Of a DNA stretch of 64,000 nucleotides, positions 48,939 to 62,129 are shown one piece after another (the stretch's first letter is position 1; each line of letters opens with the position of its first letter). The stretch comes from Amblyornis subalaris (lineage: Eukaryota; Chordata; Aves; Passeriformes; Ptilonorhynchidae). Made by a program: the position numbers and the translations under genes. Location of the stretch: contig JACAXG010000093.1 of the NCBI GenBank assembly GCA_018881555.1, positions 2,435,380-2,499,379 of the forward strand, read 5' to 3'. The notes under the pieces are model-generated. The model was not told the origin of the DNA. It searched no databases and was given only the letters and a program-made list of their open reading frames with translations.

Positions 48939-51900
48939 CACATTTACTTATCAATCACATTAAGGATAAAAGCTTTGGCAGAGTTCTGCAAAACTCCAGT
49001 GCTCTGTAGGCTCTCTAGAACACATTTCAAAATTATTTAAAAACCAGAATTTGGAGGCTGAAAAACACAGCTACTTGCTTTGCCATCAGANGTTTAATTT
49101 CAGAGCAGCTCAGTGTGAAATGAGGTCGTGCCTCTGNCGCCGGAGCAGTGGGAGACACCGGATAACCGTGGGATAATGGAGCAGCCCCACACACAATGGG
49201 GGGAAACAAGGGCCCAGCGATGCTCCCAAGCANTCGGTAGGGCAGTGTCCTGCTGGGGATGAGGCTTTTGCATGCCGAAGTCTCCCTCTGGAGCTTTAGA
49301 TCCAGCAGGCTTGAGAACTGGATCCCATGGATTGAAAGGAATTGGGCGGGGAGGTGAAACCAGGGAGTTGAACAGCAGCTCCGAAGAGCCTTCAGCACCT
49401 GAACCGAGAACAAAGAGGGGTCTGTTCCTCTGCTGAGCTCCCTGACAGCAGCAGGATTCCCTCTGGCGTGGAGGATTTGGGAAACTCAGCTGCAGCCACC
49501 GCAGGGAAGAGTCTTCAGGGGATGCTGAGCTCAGGAAACAGAGGCTCNGATCCTCTTGTGCGGGATCCACGGATGTTCACGCGGTGAGAAGCAAGTTTTT
49601 GGGAAGTAACTGAGAGAGGAAAACTGCAAAGCTTCACGTGCACCTGCCAGACACTGGAAGACAGAGATATGACAACCAGCAAATCTAAGGTAAAGATAAG
49701 GGGAAATTCGGAATTGACAGTAAAAATGTCCATCTGTTGAAATCAGAATATTTAGTTATGGTGGAAGCCCTGGACACTCTGATTGATGCCTCAGCAATGT
49801 GAAATTGAGCTATAAAACATTTAAATTGCCTTCTTCTCTTAGCTAATACTCACCCTGAGAGGATAAATGGGAGCCAGTTAGAATTAGGGAATGGATGTAC
49901 AAGGGCCCAACTTGACTTGTCAAGGACCTTGCTCAAGGAGCAAGATTGCAGCACGAGGCTCTGCACATTGCCCCTGAGTTATGAAACAAGGATTTCTCTG
50001 TCTCCAACACTTCAGGTTTAATTAATTTTCCTCTCCTTTAAAGCTCCAGAACAAAAACAAACCCTATCAGAAATATAAACGGCGTTAGTACGGGCCTTTT
50101 GTTTCACCTCTGCATATCTAATAAACTCGCAGATTTATTGTCTGTCCCTGACAAAGCAAGNCCTCTCGTGCTGGGGAGAGATTATCCTCACAAAAGGCAG
50201 CCTCTTTGTCAAAACAATAAGAAAGTTTTCAAGATTAAAATGTCAGGTAGATAAACACATTACTCCGTGTTTGTATTCCACGTGAAATCCAATCGGCCTT
50301 TTATTGGACACGGCAGAAATTATGCAAGGCATTGTAGGAGGCTCCTCCATGGCTCATTTACACATCTTTGGGTGAAGGTANTGTGCAGATTCCCAGTCCT
50401 TTGTGAGGCGTTCAGCCCCGTGCGTGTTGATGCTGTTATTCCCAGAGATGACAGGCACTCCAAGGCCTTTGGAAAGCCCCCGGTTGGGAGGGACTTGCTC
50501 AGTGATGTACAGATGACCTTGCTTTAGAATTCAGCCCTTGTCATAAGTTTTCTCCTCAATGTCAAAAAATTAAAGGTTTCAAGTGGTTTTAATAATGGTG
50601 TAAAGTGCTCGGGATGGAAGAGGCGTGTTTATGGCACTGTTCTGGAGGAAGTCGGTCCTAACCCACTGGAAAGTTATTTCACTTGTGCTGGATGATAAAA
50701 ATTCACACTGAGTGGCCAAATTCTTTGAAGATAAATTATTTGGGATACTTATCTTGGTTTAAGACACCCAGCAGGTCTATTTGAAGCAACGGAAGAGCTN
50801 CTTAAGTGCCTCAATTTGGGGCTCCACTCAGGCACCGACAATCCCCACTCATCGAATGCCACAGGGAGGATGCTGGAAGCTTTTCCCAAGTACCTGTGCC
50901 ATGGTAGTTTTGGCTAATACCTCGTCTGATAGGGCTGCAAAGCAATAGAGGCATGTCCAGCTACAGAACATTTGCTGATAAATGGGATTGAAATGATGTG
51001 CACATGCCCTTTTTTGTGCAAAAATGTTCCTTTTCCTTATTTGGCAGCAAAATAAAAAAAAAAAAAGAAAAGAAAAGGGATGCTGTACTCTAAAGGTGAG
51101 GGTTTGTATAATTTTATTTTGAAAGAAGCAAATGCAAAGGAAATCTGAAGGTTTATTTAAAGTCGTCTTCTTATTTAAAGTCAAGGCTATTTATTCTTGC
51201 AGCCTTCTTGTTCTCACTCAAAGTCAAGGCTAGAAAAAAAAAGACCTTTTGGGGAAGGCAAAAAGGNAAAGCAGCGTTTTGAGGGATGTTCTGCCAGCGC
51301 GTGAGGGCTGGTGGATGCCAGGAGAGCAGGAATTTGCTGGATTACACAAGTCCCCTGCTACATACAACAGCTGGAGGGCTGAGACAAGAGGTGTCATTGG
51401 CTTGACACCGCAGTGATCATTTCACTTGACAAGGCGAGGAAGGGCTTTGTACAAAACACCCCCAAGCTCAGACCTCTTCTCCTGATTCCTGGTTTCATTC
51501 TGGCCAGGAGGAATTGGGAAGGAATTGAGGAGCTGGGGAAAGGAGCAGAAGAGTAAATGACTTTTCCACAATATCGAAAAGCCGAGCTTTTGCTGATAAT
51601 TGAACAGAAATGCTCAAAACGAGCTAGAAGTTGGCAAAACCTCCAAACAAGTCAGATAATGCTGCTTTCTAGTGAAGGAGCCTCTGAAAAGCCACAGCAG
51701 CAGGGTGTCCTTGGCTTAATCCTCATGGGGACACGACAAGAGCAACTCCAGCAAGGAGCTCTTCACCCTCATTGAGTCTCACTCAGACTTCCAGGACCCT
51801 GAAGTCCTTTGTGTTGCTCTAACACAGAAAACTCAAAACTCACTTCCCCAAAAATACCCTCTGTGAATTGTTGGACACACGAAATTCTCATTTTAAGTTT

Positions 51901-53565
51901 GCAGAGATATAAATAGANATTTGAGCTGATTTATTTGGCTTTCCAACAGAGGAGAGCTCCTTGTCTTCCCTCCATTTGCAGTGAAGCTGCAGCCCAAGTG
52001 CAGGTCAGGAGCAGTAATTCCATTAAAATCACCACCAGGTCAACCAAGAAACGATTGACTCCAAAATCACGAGGTTAAAATAATTNTATGTATGCAGATA
52101 TATAATAAATGAAGCCTTGTTAATTGTTCCCTGGGGTTTGAGTGTGTGGGATGCGTTTACTCAAAAAACCTGGAAGGGCACACGCAGCTGGTGGGGCTTG
52201 GAAGAGTCTGTCATCATAAAGCAAAAAAATTTAAATAAAATAAAGGGAAAAACCTCCCTAGAACAGGACAGCAAAGGCCAGAGTGAAGTCATTCACTTTT
52301 AGGATCACAATTTCAGGAACAGACCTGCAGTGGTGCTTTGGCAACAACACACCAGTGCCAGCAACCCACATTATCAGGGGAATTAATTCCCGGTGTCTGC
52401 CTGGCTCCAAAGGCTTTAAGGACTGTCATTAATGGGAAAAGATGGACTTGAGAGGAAGCAGAGTGAAAAACAATTCAACAAACCTGCTATTTCCTGCTCC
52501 TTTTGTGCCAAATTCTGGATTAATGAGCCAGATCAGCCTGTGGGTCCCCTGGCTGGGTGGAACACTTGATAAGGACACATTTCCAGTTAAATCCGTGGCT
52601 CAGGGGATGGGTTTGGGGCTTGTCTGTGAAGGGAAGAATCACTCACACTCAAAATTACTTGCTGGCTGNGAGCATGGAAAAATATTCTTTGTATTTCCCT
52701 GCCGAGGCCAGGAAGGCTTTCAGATGTTTATTTTAGGTATCCATATTTTAATGATATAGGGACAGCTGATGATCNTTTTATGGATGCATTTACACAATGC
52801 TGCTGTGAGATGGGTCAATGGGATTAATCTGTTTTACAGGCAGGGAAGTGAGGCAGAGAGAAACCAAGGCTCAGACCCGTAGAGATCTTAAAACGCCCAA
52901 TGGCACTCCAAAGTTTGGAAAAAAAAAATACCAACCCCACAAAAAAACCCCCAAATTCTCATTAAAATCTTTCAGCACCTCACTGAGTGGCTCTGTCAAC
53001 AGACTGCCCTGGATTAGGAAGGAGATAAATAACCCAAAACAACCCCAAAAGAGGTAAATCAAAACCAGAGAACAAACAGTTTAAACTCTTATCACCTTTG
53101 CCATCACGAGCACTGCCCATCTGTCAGCAGCACCTCCAGCTCCAGAGCACGAAGATGAAGGTAATTAATTTTTCACTCCTAATTANCACTCCTCTAAAGG
53201 CAGTGCTGTAGCCAGTGAGGTGTTCAGACACCCAGACCCTGCCTCAAATCAGGGGACATCACTTATTTTTGGGAAGGTGTTCACAGACAGCTTCTATCCC
53301 TCTGTCCTGACCTACTTTGGAAGGAAGACATCTCTAAAATAGCTTATTTCTCCCACAATAATTGAGTAAGCAGACGGGAAAATAATGCTGTGCTGCCCCT
53401 TTCCTACAGTTGTGCAGGCACTGTAAAAATGTGCCTATTAAGAGGAAAATAGAAATTAATCTTTTGTTCCAGAGGGAGAAAATTGTCAGTAAAAGCTAAA
53501 AAACAGAACAACATTTTGTTGTCTTTCATGCAAAAAGCCCCGCAGAATATTTCGTGTTATAAACC
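48939..53565. other. Intergenic sequence
   Basis: Unique sequence, GC-richer at 49.1-49.6 kb and AT-rich elsewhere. A small nested duplication lies at 51,152-51,232 and A-rich runs near 51,050 and 52,920. No supported exon or RNA gene. Confidence 0.5.
51152..51232. repeat. Nested short duplications
   Basis: TTATTTAAAGTC occurs twice (51,153-51,164 and 51,171-51,182), and AAAGTCAAGGCTA occurs twice (51,177-51,189 and 51,220-51,232, 43 bp apart). The two repeat pairs overlap, as after successive slippage events. Confidence 0.8.
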
Positions 53566-53650
53566 AAGAATCACAGAATCAATCCCAGAATGGTTTGGGT
53601 TGGAAGGGACCTTAAAGACCATCCAACCCCCTGCCACAGGCAGGGAACCA
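53566..53650 (-). mobile_element. CR1 LINE 3'-end fragment with extended tail
   Basis: GAATCACAGAATCAATCCCA precedes GAATGGTTTGGGTTGGAAGG, so the 3' tail carries an extra octamer-like repeat compared with other copies. Only about 85 bp remain. Confidence 0.92.
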
Positions 53651-54212
53651 AATTTTCCTTTCCAAGGAGGAAAACTATAATTTAGGAGGATGAAGAGGAG
53701 AGAGTTGTCTCTTTTGGTATAAAATGTTCTTTCATGCCAGACTTGCTCCAGAGGGAGTACCTTGGGCTTTTCCTTCTGCCTGTCCCTCAGTTTGGGAGCA
53801 GCTGAGGAGGAGCAGAGGATGCTTGCACCATCTCCCTCAGCCTTTCCCACTGTGCTGAAACATTTTATTGCTTCAAAGAGGGTCCTTTGCCTTAGGTATT
53901 ACAGCCAGAGGAAGCTACAGTGATTTTTTTTCTTACTTTCAGCTGTCTTATTCCCAGTTTTAAAGCTGCACACTAAAAAACCCCTCAAATATAGAAATGG
54001 GAATCTGTACCATCACTATGGCTAAGCTAATTTAGGTGAAAAAAATATCTAGCTCGAATTCCAGGCAGGATAAACAAATTGCAGCTTAATTCGTGAAGAT
54101 TGAAGTGATGTAGCTGTTTTCTCACCCACTCCACAGGCTCAGAGCTCAAGAAGGGCTTGGGGACTGTGGTGCTTTGCAGGAACTTCTAGATCCTTGAATT
54201 GAGAGATTCTGT
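53651..54212. other. Intergenic sequence
   Basis: No supported gene or repeat in this interval. Confidence 0.4.
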
Positions 54213-54725
54213 TGGATTCTGCCTCCAGCTCGGGGGTTCCAGCACAGGAAGGACCTGGAGCTGTGGGAGGGAGCCNAGAGGAGGCACCAGGATGGTCAGA
54301 GGGATGGAGCAGCTCTGTGTGAGGAAAGGCTGGAAGGATTGGGATTGTTCAGCCTGGAGAAGAGAAGCTTTGGGGTGACCTAACTGTGGCCTTCCAGTAC
54401 CTGAAGGGGGCAAAAAGAAAGATGGAGAGAGATGATTTACAAGGGCCTGGAGTGCCAGGACAAGGGGGAATGGCCTCCCACTGCCAAAGGGCAGGGTTAG
54501 ATGGGATACTGGGAAGGAATTGTTCCCTCTGAGGGTGGGGAGGCCATGGCACAGGTTGCCCAGAGAAGCTNTGGCTGCCCCTGGATCCCTGGAAGTGTCC
54601 AAGGCCAGGTTGGACAGGGCTTGGAACAACTTTGGATAGCGGAAGGTGTCCCTGCCCATGGCAGGGAGTAGAATGGATGAACTTTTATGTCCCTTCCAGC
54701 CCAAACCATTCCATGAATCCATGAC
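54213..54725 (+). mobile_element. CR1 LINE 3' copy, about 510 bp
   Basis: TGCCTCCAGCTCGGGGGTTC, GATTGGGATTGTTCAGCCTG, AGCTTTGGGGTGACCTAACT, AAGGGCAGGGTTAGATGGG and AGCCCAAACCATTCCATGAA show a long 3' copy. The AGCTTTGGGGTGACC block also appears, reversed, in the copy at 7.8-8.2 kb. Confidence 0.95.
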
Positions 54726-55900
54726 AATTGATCTTCCTAGATAAGCAGAGAGAAGCACTTGAGATANGTTCCTGACATCCAGGCTAAAATTATCACAAAT
54801 AGGAAAAANCAAAAATCAATGACCAAACCCTGAATTTGCTGGTCTTGCCAATCTTTCTTTAGATCCNTGGAGCTGTTTGAGCAGCAGCTCATGATGTATT
54901 TAACAATCTGAAAATTAGTCTCCAGTATGGCATTTTCCTCTGACCTTCCTGAACCAACGGAAGTCGGGAAAAGCCAAGGGGGAGTGGAGTNTTATCCTAT
55001 TTCTTCAGTCAGCATTTTGTACAATGAACAAAATCAATACAGGGCAGAATCTGTGTGGGGTTTTGGATGAGTGAGCTGNACAAGGAGAAAAAAAACCACT
55101 GAAATGTTCAGAAAAGGTCAAGTAGAGGAATAGAAAGGTGAGACCCACGTGGCAAAACCTCACCGATTTCTTCTGGAAAACTGTCTCCCTTTAACTCCCT
55201 GCTCTGGTGGAGTTACACAGCAAGGGCTTGGCAGGGGCACCTCCCATTATGCCAATTCCAGAGTCTAAGACTTTGGGAAAATTCCTGCAGCCATTTTCTC
55301 TGCTCCTGATGAAGGGGGCCCTACTGGCATGTGTCTCATCTGATTAATTAGCAGTATCCTGCTCTGTTAATTATGCAAAAAACCACACCTCATTGGCATA
55401 ACACAACGTACATAAAATATTCTCATGAAAAATAGGGAGAGTTCATGTCTTACAAACTCTTTTTTATGCTCCCTTTCATAGTGATCGACAGAAAATTATA
55501 CCAGACACAGGCTAAGGAAAATCTAAGTTGCCTCCAGCAAAAATTTTGAGGTGGGCAAATGTTTTCCTCCCCTTGCTGCAGGTTTGTTGCTAGAGAAATC
55601 CTGCAAAGTATTGACTTGAGTACCTGGGAAATGTGCAAGTCAGTAAAAACAGGGAAAAAGCACNGATTCGGAGTTTTCTGCGTGCTGTGCTGAAAGGTCA
55701 CTGTGACCAGCTCAGCTTTAAACGTGTTTAAATGCTCTGAAACAAAATTGAGAAAACCGTGACTCTGCAGAAAAGGCTGTGGGAAAATCCAGGGATGTTT
55801 TGGAGCTGTAACTCTTCAGCACCTGGGCGTGGTCACAGAAAATGGAAGCTTTGTTTAAACTCAAAAACGTAACAAAAGGCCTCTGTAAAGCACGGATCCA
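54726..55900. other. Intergenic sequence
   Basis: Unique sequence with no recognised gene. Confidence 0.45.
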
Positions 55901-56318
55901 TGGGCAGGATCTGCATCCTGCCCTAGGNACAGGCTGGGAGAGCTGGGATTGTAAAGCCTGGAGAAGAGAAGGCTCTGGGAGAACTTAGAGCCCCTTCCAG
56001 TGCCTAAAGGGGATCCAGGAGAGCTGGAGAGGGACTTGGGACAAGGGATGGAGGGACAGGACGCAGGGAATGGCTTCCCACTGGCAGAGGGCAGGGTTAG
56101 ATGGGATATTGGGAAGGAATTGTTCCCTGTGAGGGTGGAGAGGCCATGGCACAGGTTGCCCAGAGAAGCTGTGGCTGGTCCATCCCTGGAAGTGTCCAAG
56201 GCCAGACTGGATGGGCTTGGAGCAGCCTGGGATAGCGGAAGGTGTCCCTGCCCATGCAGGACGTGGGATGGGCTTTAAAGTCTCTTCCAACCCAAACCAT
56301 TCCATGATCCTGCGATAA
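55901..56318 (+). mobile_element. CR1 LINE 3' copy, about 415 bp
   Basis: GGCTGGGAGAGCTGGGATTG, GCCTGGAGAAGAGAAGGCTC, GACGCAGGGAATGGCTTCCC, AGGCCATGGCACAGGTTGCC and a CCATGATCCTGCGAT tail. Confidence 0.95.
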
Positions 56319-56599
56319 ATCCACCTGGAAACAGCCGCCCTTTGCATTTGAAGGAAAGATAATAAACCTGACAATTTTTTATCTGATTTGATCTGGCCTG
56401 AGCTGGTTTTATCCCCACCCACACCTGAGAGGCTCTGCAAGAGCAAAGCCAAGCCAGGTCCTCGCAGTGAGGAGCTTTTCCCATCAACCTTTAAACACTT
56501 TTCAAGTCAATACTTTCAGGGCACAGACATTAATCGTGACTGTAGCACGACTTAAATAATGCCATGTGATCTCCTGNGTGGAAAAGAACCCCAACTTGC

Positions 56600-57030
56600 T
56601 TTTCATTTTTTTTGCAAAGGCCAATAAAAGTTAGGTTAGTTGCAAAAACTCGGGAGTGCCAACATTTTTATTCATTATCTTTGACCCGACAATTTTACCA
56701 TTTAAAATCAGACAAGGGATGTTATCTTGGCAATAAAAGGCTATCGGGAATCTAAATGAGAAATCAAATGCCTTTTCATGCTGGTTTATTTTAGATTAGA
56801 GAAACTCGAACCAGATGTAAACCTGAATTGCTGAGGCATGAGAAGGGACTCACAGCAGAGTGATAAATATCTGAGCCGTGTTGTTCTAGGTGCAGATTTG
56901 CATTAACTCAAATAAATTGATCCGTAAGCTTTTCTAAAGCTTAATTAATGCTGCAGAACAAAGCTGGAGATCAATTATCAGCTTGATATCTTGGCGCAGA
57001 TAAATCCGAACTAAATTAACCGTCCAAAAA
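56600..57030. promoter_or_regulatory. Candidate noncoding regulatory block, POU/homeodomain-site rich
   Basis: Contains a perfect POU octamer ATTTGCAT (56,896-56,903), the pair AAGCTTttctaAAGCTT near 56,928-56,944, TTAATTAATG right after it and further AT-rich homeodomain cores. It lacks repeats and coding signal. This composition is typical of conserved vertebrate enhancers, but conservation cannot be seen from one sequence. Confidence 0.3.
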
Positions 57031-57898
57031 TGTANGTTATCAATATCAGAGTGAAATGATTCCTGTCATGGGCTGGAAATGGATCCCAGTGCAGCCTGAA
57101 CCAGAATCCCCCGTTAAACCCAAANGTTGGAAATGCAGGAATTATATCCATGAACTCTAACTTCCCCTTAGTAAAATGTGCATCTTATGCTGAAAAAAAA
57201 ATGGGAAACAAGATACTAGAGATGCACAGACACGGTGAGTATTTTTCTAAGCCTACTCAGGAGCAGGCTGACTATTTTTTTTCCAGAATTTGCTGGTGAG
57301 CTGGTGGGCAGCTATCGTGAAATTGTTGGTTACTGTCAGGAATTAGGTGGCACTACTGAATTAGTGAGACAAAGATGTAATTTCTGTGTGTCTGGTAACT
57401 CCTCAGGTACTTTATTTCTGCTGCTTTCTTCTGCTCCTTCTCTAGGCTGACTCTGCAGTGTAATTAGGCCTTTTTATTAAAGTCTGTACAGTGCAGCGTT
57501 GTCTGCGCCATGAGATGAGCATAAGGGATGTGTGTAGGAGTGCAGATTCCCTGGGCAGGGAGTTCACACAGGCAGACAAAATGTTCAGGTTACACCAAGG
57601 TGAGAAGTTGTTCTGGAGGAGATAATTAAAATGTCTCTAAATTCATTGATATATTGCAATCTCTGTATTATTTGTAACGAGGACAAGCCTGAAAAGTCCT
57701 ANATCCAAGCATCCCAAACGAGGTTCACCACTCCAAGAGTGCATTCCATGCAAGAAATATAAATTAATAGTGCATCTCATCCACTGCATCTGGATCTACA
57801 GAGATCTGCACGTGTTTAATCTGAATTTCCTGGTGTTGTGACAGGAAAGACAAATTAAAGGTGTTTCCAGGTCAGTTGTGCATAACTTGGTGTTAAGA

Positions 57899-57962
57899 AG
57901 GGATGGATGGGTGGATGGACAGATGGATGGATGGGTGGATGGATGGATGGATGGATGGATGA
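57899..57962. repeat. (GGAT)n microsatellite with variants
   Basis: About 16 tetranucleotides of GGAT/GGGT/GGAC type. The final six GGAT copies are perfect. Confidence 0.95.
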
Positions 57963-60900
57963 AGGGTTCTGTGATTTCCTTTTTATCTCCCAAACCACAT
58001 CTCGTGGAAGTTAAACGAACATTTGTCTCGTCACTGGCATCATCTTCTCCATGATCCCTGACCTTCCTAAAAGCATTCCAGGTTCACCACCTCCCTCCCA
58101 CTCACTGTTATTTCAAGGGAATGGCTCCACTGGAAGGTTTTCCAGTGCTATTTGTTCGTTTGAAAGTGCCCAGTTCATGTTGCAGGAGGCCTGGAGGCTG
58201 CCACACACTTCCACCTCTGCTCCAGCGAGGCATTAAAAACTTTCCAAGGCAGGAACAGAGTATCCCAGAAATGAGTTCAGATCTCTTCGATCAATGGTAT
58301 TGATCAAACACTGCTCCATTTCAAACCCTGAGTCAGATAACCCTAATTTGTTTATAAAAGGGTCTCTTTGAAGATAGCCTTAATTAAGTAGAAGGAAAAC
58401 TGGCCTGTCATTAATGGGAAGAGAGCAATATGGGCAGCTAAATAAATATCCCATCCCCACAAACAGCTGCTGNTGGAAAAGCTTTTCAGGAGAATGATGA
58501 GGAAATCACTAAATGTAAAGGTGTTTGTCCTTTGATCAAGGACTCCTGCTCANTTCCCAACGGGATAACAGGCAGCTCCTCGTTGGCTGTACCCACGGAA
58601 TGGCAATGAGGGTGTGCATGGAGTGCACTGGGAAGTTCAGCCTCAAAAATGCCATTTACGTTATTTACTATTAAAAACATTTATTTACTATTTAAAAAAT
58701 GTGAGTAAATAGGATTTCNCCTCTCCCATGCAGCTGCTTTGGGCACAGGACCCTGCAAGCTTCATTACACCTCACAGTAAAATACCACAGACTCAAAATC
58801 TTCCCCCTCTGGAGGTGTTTCTGTCCCAGAGTATTTAGGGATGTTGGCTGATCATGGCTTGTTGCTTCATTCCTGCAGTTCCTTGGAAGGCATCAATATC
58901 CCAGGTTCATTTCGTGGCAGAGTTAGCTCAGGGGAGAGGAGAAGGATGTGTCATGGATTCAATTCCACATTCAATTCTGATCCTCTAACCCTTAATCAAG
59001 GAAAACTGCTGTCCTCNGCAAGACAGGAGGAAAATGCTCCCAGATGCTTTTTGGGTTGTTTTCATCCTGTTGCTCATTATTTGAAGATTATATATTATAT
59101 ATCCAGTAAGTGCAATAATAGGGGGTTGGTTTTATGTCCCTGCAAGAGTCGTCTCATCTCCCAAGGACATCGAACAGGAAGGCAAGCCTTTCCCAATAAA
59201 GTGCAGGGAATTGCTTCCTAGCTACGGGACCAGCTTGTGGAGCTTTTATTTCCATTCCTTTTATTAACGATTAATAATGATATATGCTCTTTGAAGTACA
59301 CTCTGTTTACACACAAAGAGCAGAACGGAATAGCAGTGATGAGGCATAAGGTAAATCTGGGTTTCTAAACAAAACATTTTGAAATGATAAAGTAGTTTCA
59401 GGCAAAGAAAACGCAAGGATAAAATTGGTCACTTGGGATGCTGTTGCTGACTTTTGGGACTATCCGAAGATTTGCTGACTAGATTGGATTAAAACCACCA
59501 NGGCACACAATTAAATTTTGATGGAAAATATTAATTTTAAATATTGATGACAATCTTTTCTTGCAAACCACTTAAAAAAGTAGCTGTAGCAGCTCACTGT
59601 GGTATCAGTGAAAGGCAGTGACACGAGTGGGAGTTATAGGGGTGGTAAAATCCATCCAGTCAGCAGAAATTGTTTGGAATTCCAGCTCTGGTCCCTGGAT
59701 GGGACCAGTGGCATCTCTGTGGGATGGGTTCTCCTAGGCTTGGTCACACTTTGCTACAAGGTCACATGCAGGGCAGGAACTGCAGGTAGCAATAGATTTT
59801 TCTGGGGTTTTTTTTTCCCTTTTGAAGAGTCTCGGGAACTGTGAATTGCCTCAAACAGTGGGATTTGTGTAAGTTCTACCAGAAAGGCAAGAAAAGCAGT
59901 GCTGTGTTACCTAGGTGGTAAAATGTGAAGAAAAAACCCAATTTATAGGCAATCACTGAGCCTATAATTTAAAAAGCAAACAGGAAGCAAAAAGGAGGAA
60001 TATTAGAGAGAAAGAAGGAGAAAAACAAAAAACAGAGGGTGAGACAGCCCTTTCAGTGNATGCAAAATGATGGCACTGAAGCCAACGCTCTGCCACCACC
60101 TTCATCTCAATTGTCTCNGAGAAACCCTCAGGAAGGAGCTCCATGGAAGTCACCAGAACAGGAAAAACCAAATCCCGTGGGAGAACACGTGGGTGGTGGG
60201 GATGGTGTGGTGACCGCCTTCCTCCCATCCCCACAGCAGCCTGAAGAACCCCAGAGAGCTGCCAGGTTTCATTTAGCCTGAAACTATGGGAACTGAAATT
60301 ATCAGTGAGACAAAAAGACCACTCAAAGCAGAGCCCAGGAGAGGAGGTGATGAAACAAATGCAACTTCTAGTCAGAGGATCTGGTCAAACCTCGGCCACC
60401 CGAGTTGGTGGCACAAAGCTCGGTGGCTTTCCTTTTGCTGGTTCAGTGGGGTCAGGATTTAAAACTCAATTTTCTATCTCAGTTGTAAAAAAAACCCTAA
60501 ACCCAACAAGAATTTCCCTCTCCCCCTGAGAACAACAGAGAGCAATTAACAGAATATGTTGTTCGGGTTTTGATTGATGGCTGGGCTGAAGGAAAACACC
60601 GGATTTCTTTTTTTTTNGTGGAGGTTAACGGTGCCTCATTCAAACAACTTAAAAATAAATAATCGACCCTTGCTCTTTTCCTACTGCAGTTTTGTCAGGA
60701 TTCCTTGCCATGGGAGCCAGTCCTTGTCTCTGTTGCTATGGAAGTNCTTTCTTAAGGCTTACCAGAGAAAAGAGTTTAAAAATGTAAATGGGAGATTGAC
60801 TCGAAGATATCGATTGTTTCTACAAAGTGCATTGTAATTTCATTATTTTCTTGCTATATATTTTTTTTTAATATAAGAATAGACTTGCAGCAGGAATGTC

Positions 60901-61468
60901 AAATATCAGGCAATAATTATCTCAGTAATTATAAGATTTTTNAAAAATTATGGGCAATAGAGACCTTGAAAATGATAATGATAAGGAGACTTGTGAAGGA
61001 GGAAAGAACAGGGCACAAGTCCCTGGCTTTATCAGTCCAGGGAGTAAAAATACCCTGAGTTTTTGAAAACCTTTTTTTTNTNATTNTTATTTATGTCCTC
61101 TGAAGAGAAAAAAGGGTTATTTCAAGGAGCTCAGAGTTTCTCTGTTAGGAATGATACTCAAAAAAATTAGATTTAAAGCTAAACCCATTTTGACNTAAAC
61201 ATTCTGGATTGTTGAGAAGGGAGTTTTACTTCCTGTTTGTAGGCTTAAATCTGAAGCTTTGGAGCAAGCACCCTGGAAACTTCATTTTTTTTACACCNTG
61301 CATACATGACTTGGTTTCTGTTGGGATTTTTGGTTGTTTTTTTTAAGCAGTAAATGTCTTAAATCCGTGAGGGAAAAAACCCAGCACTGAAATTGGCTGT
61401 GAAATTGAATTGTAAGAATATTGGGGANAAATTAGCAACGAGTCTTTTCCTGCAGTGTGATGCTGGAT

Positions 61469-61486
61469 AGACAGACAGACAGACAG
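61469..61486. repeat. Short (AGAC)n microsatellite
   Basis: Four to five tandem AGAC units. Confidence 0.9.
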
Positions 61487-62129
61487 GTGTGGATTGATAG
61501 ATCTACAGATTTATTCAGGGATTGGAAACCCACTTGGAATATTCTCCTGAACTGCCCTGGAATAACGGCCAAACTGTTCAGCCAGAAAAGTACAAAGGGA
61601 TTAAAACTGGATTTTATAATATTTGGGCAAGGAATCTAAAGACTTCTGGCTCCTGCAATTAAGAGACTTTTTTGCAGCAATTAAATTTCTGTGGCACTCT
61701 TGGTCACATCGGAAAGGTGGGGCAAACACAGGAAAATGCAACAGTGGAGCCTCTCTGGTAATCAGATTTGTGTTCTTAAGCTCCTCAGAAACTTTTGAAA
61801 ATGGATTNGAAGCGACTTGGTCACTCAGACCTCACAGCAATTTCTTGGGAAAATACCTTGAAATCCCCAACAACTCAGAAACAGCGTTTGCCATCACNGG
61901 ACAACGGCAGGAAAAGGAAGAAAAACCCATTCTCTGGCTTTGCCATGGCTTTTGAAGCTCCCTGAATTCCAGCTTGGTGCTCCTCTTGGAATGTCTTTGG
62001 TTTCTCCTGTTCATTCGGACACGACTTCATGCCTGCCACCTGACTNTGTTCAATCACCGACACAACAAACAAGTTTTCATGCATGATTTGCTCGTTAGCG
62101 GCTGCTTCAAACGCCCCATCTCCCGGCAC

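Noticed and set aside
55815..55835. REST (RE1)-like half motif TTCAGCACC
   Set aside because: Only the left half matches. The right half GGACAGCGCC is absent. The same applies near 49,392.
14000..56320. Open frames with phrases such as VGRDIKAHP or GAATASLGNLCQGL
   Set aside because: These are translations of CR1 3' noncoding sequence and recur wherever a copy lies. They are not part of the CR1 reverse transcriptase and are not genes.
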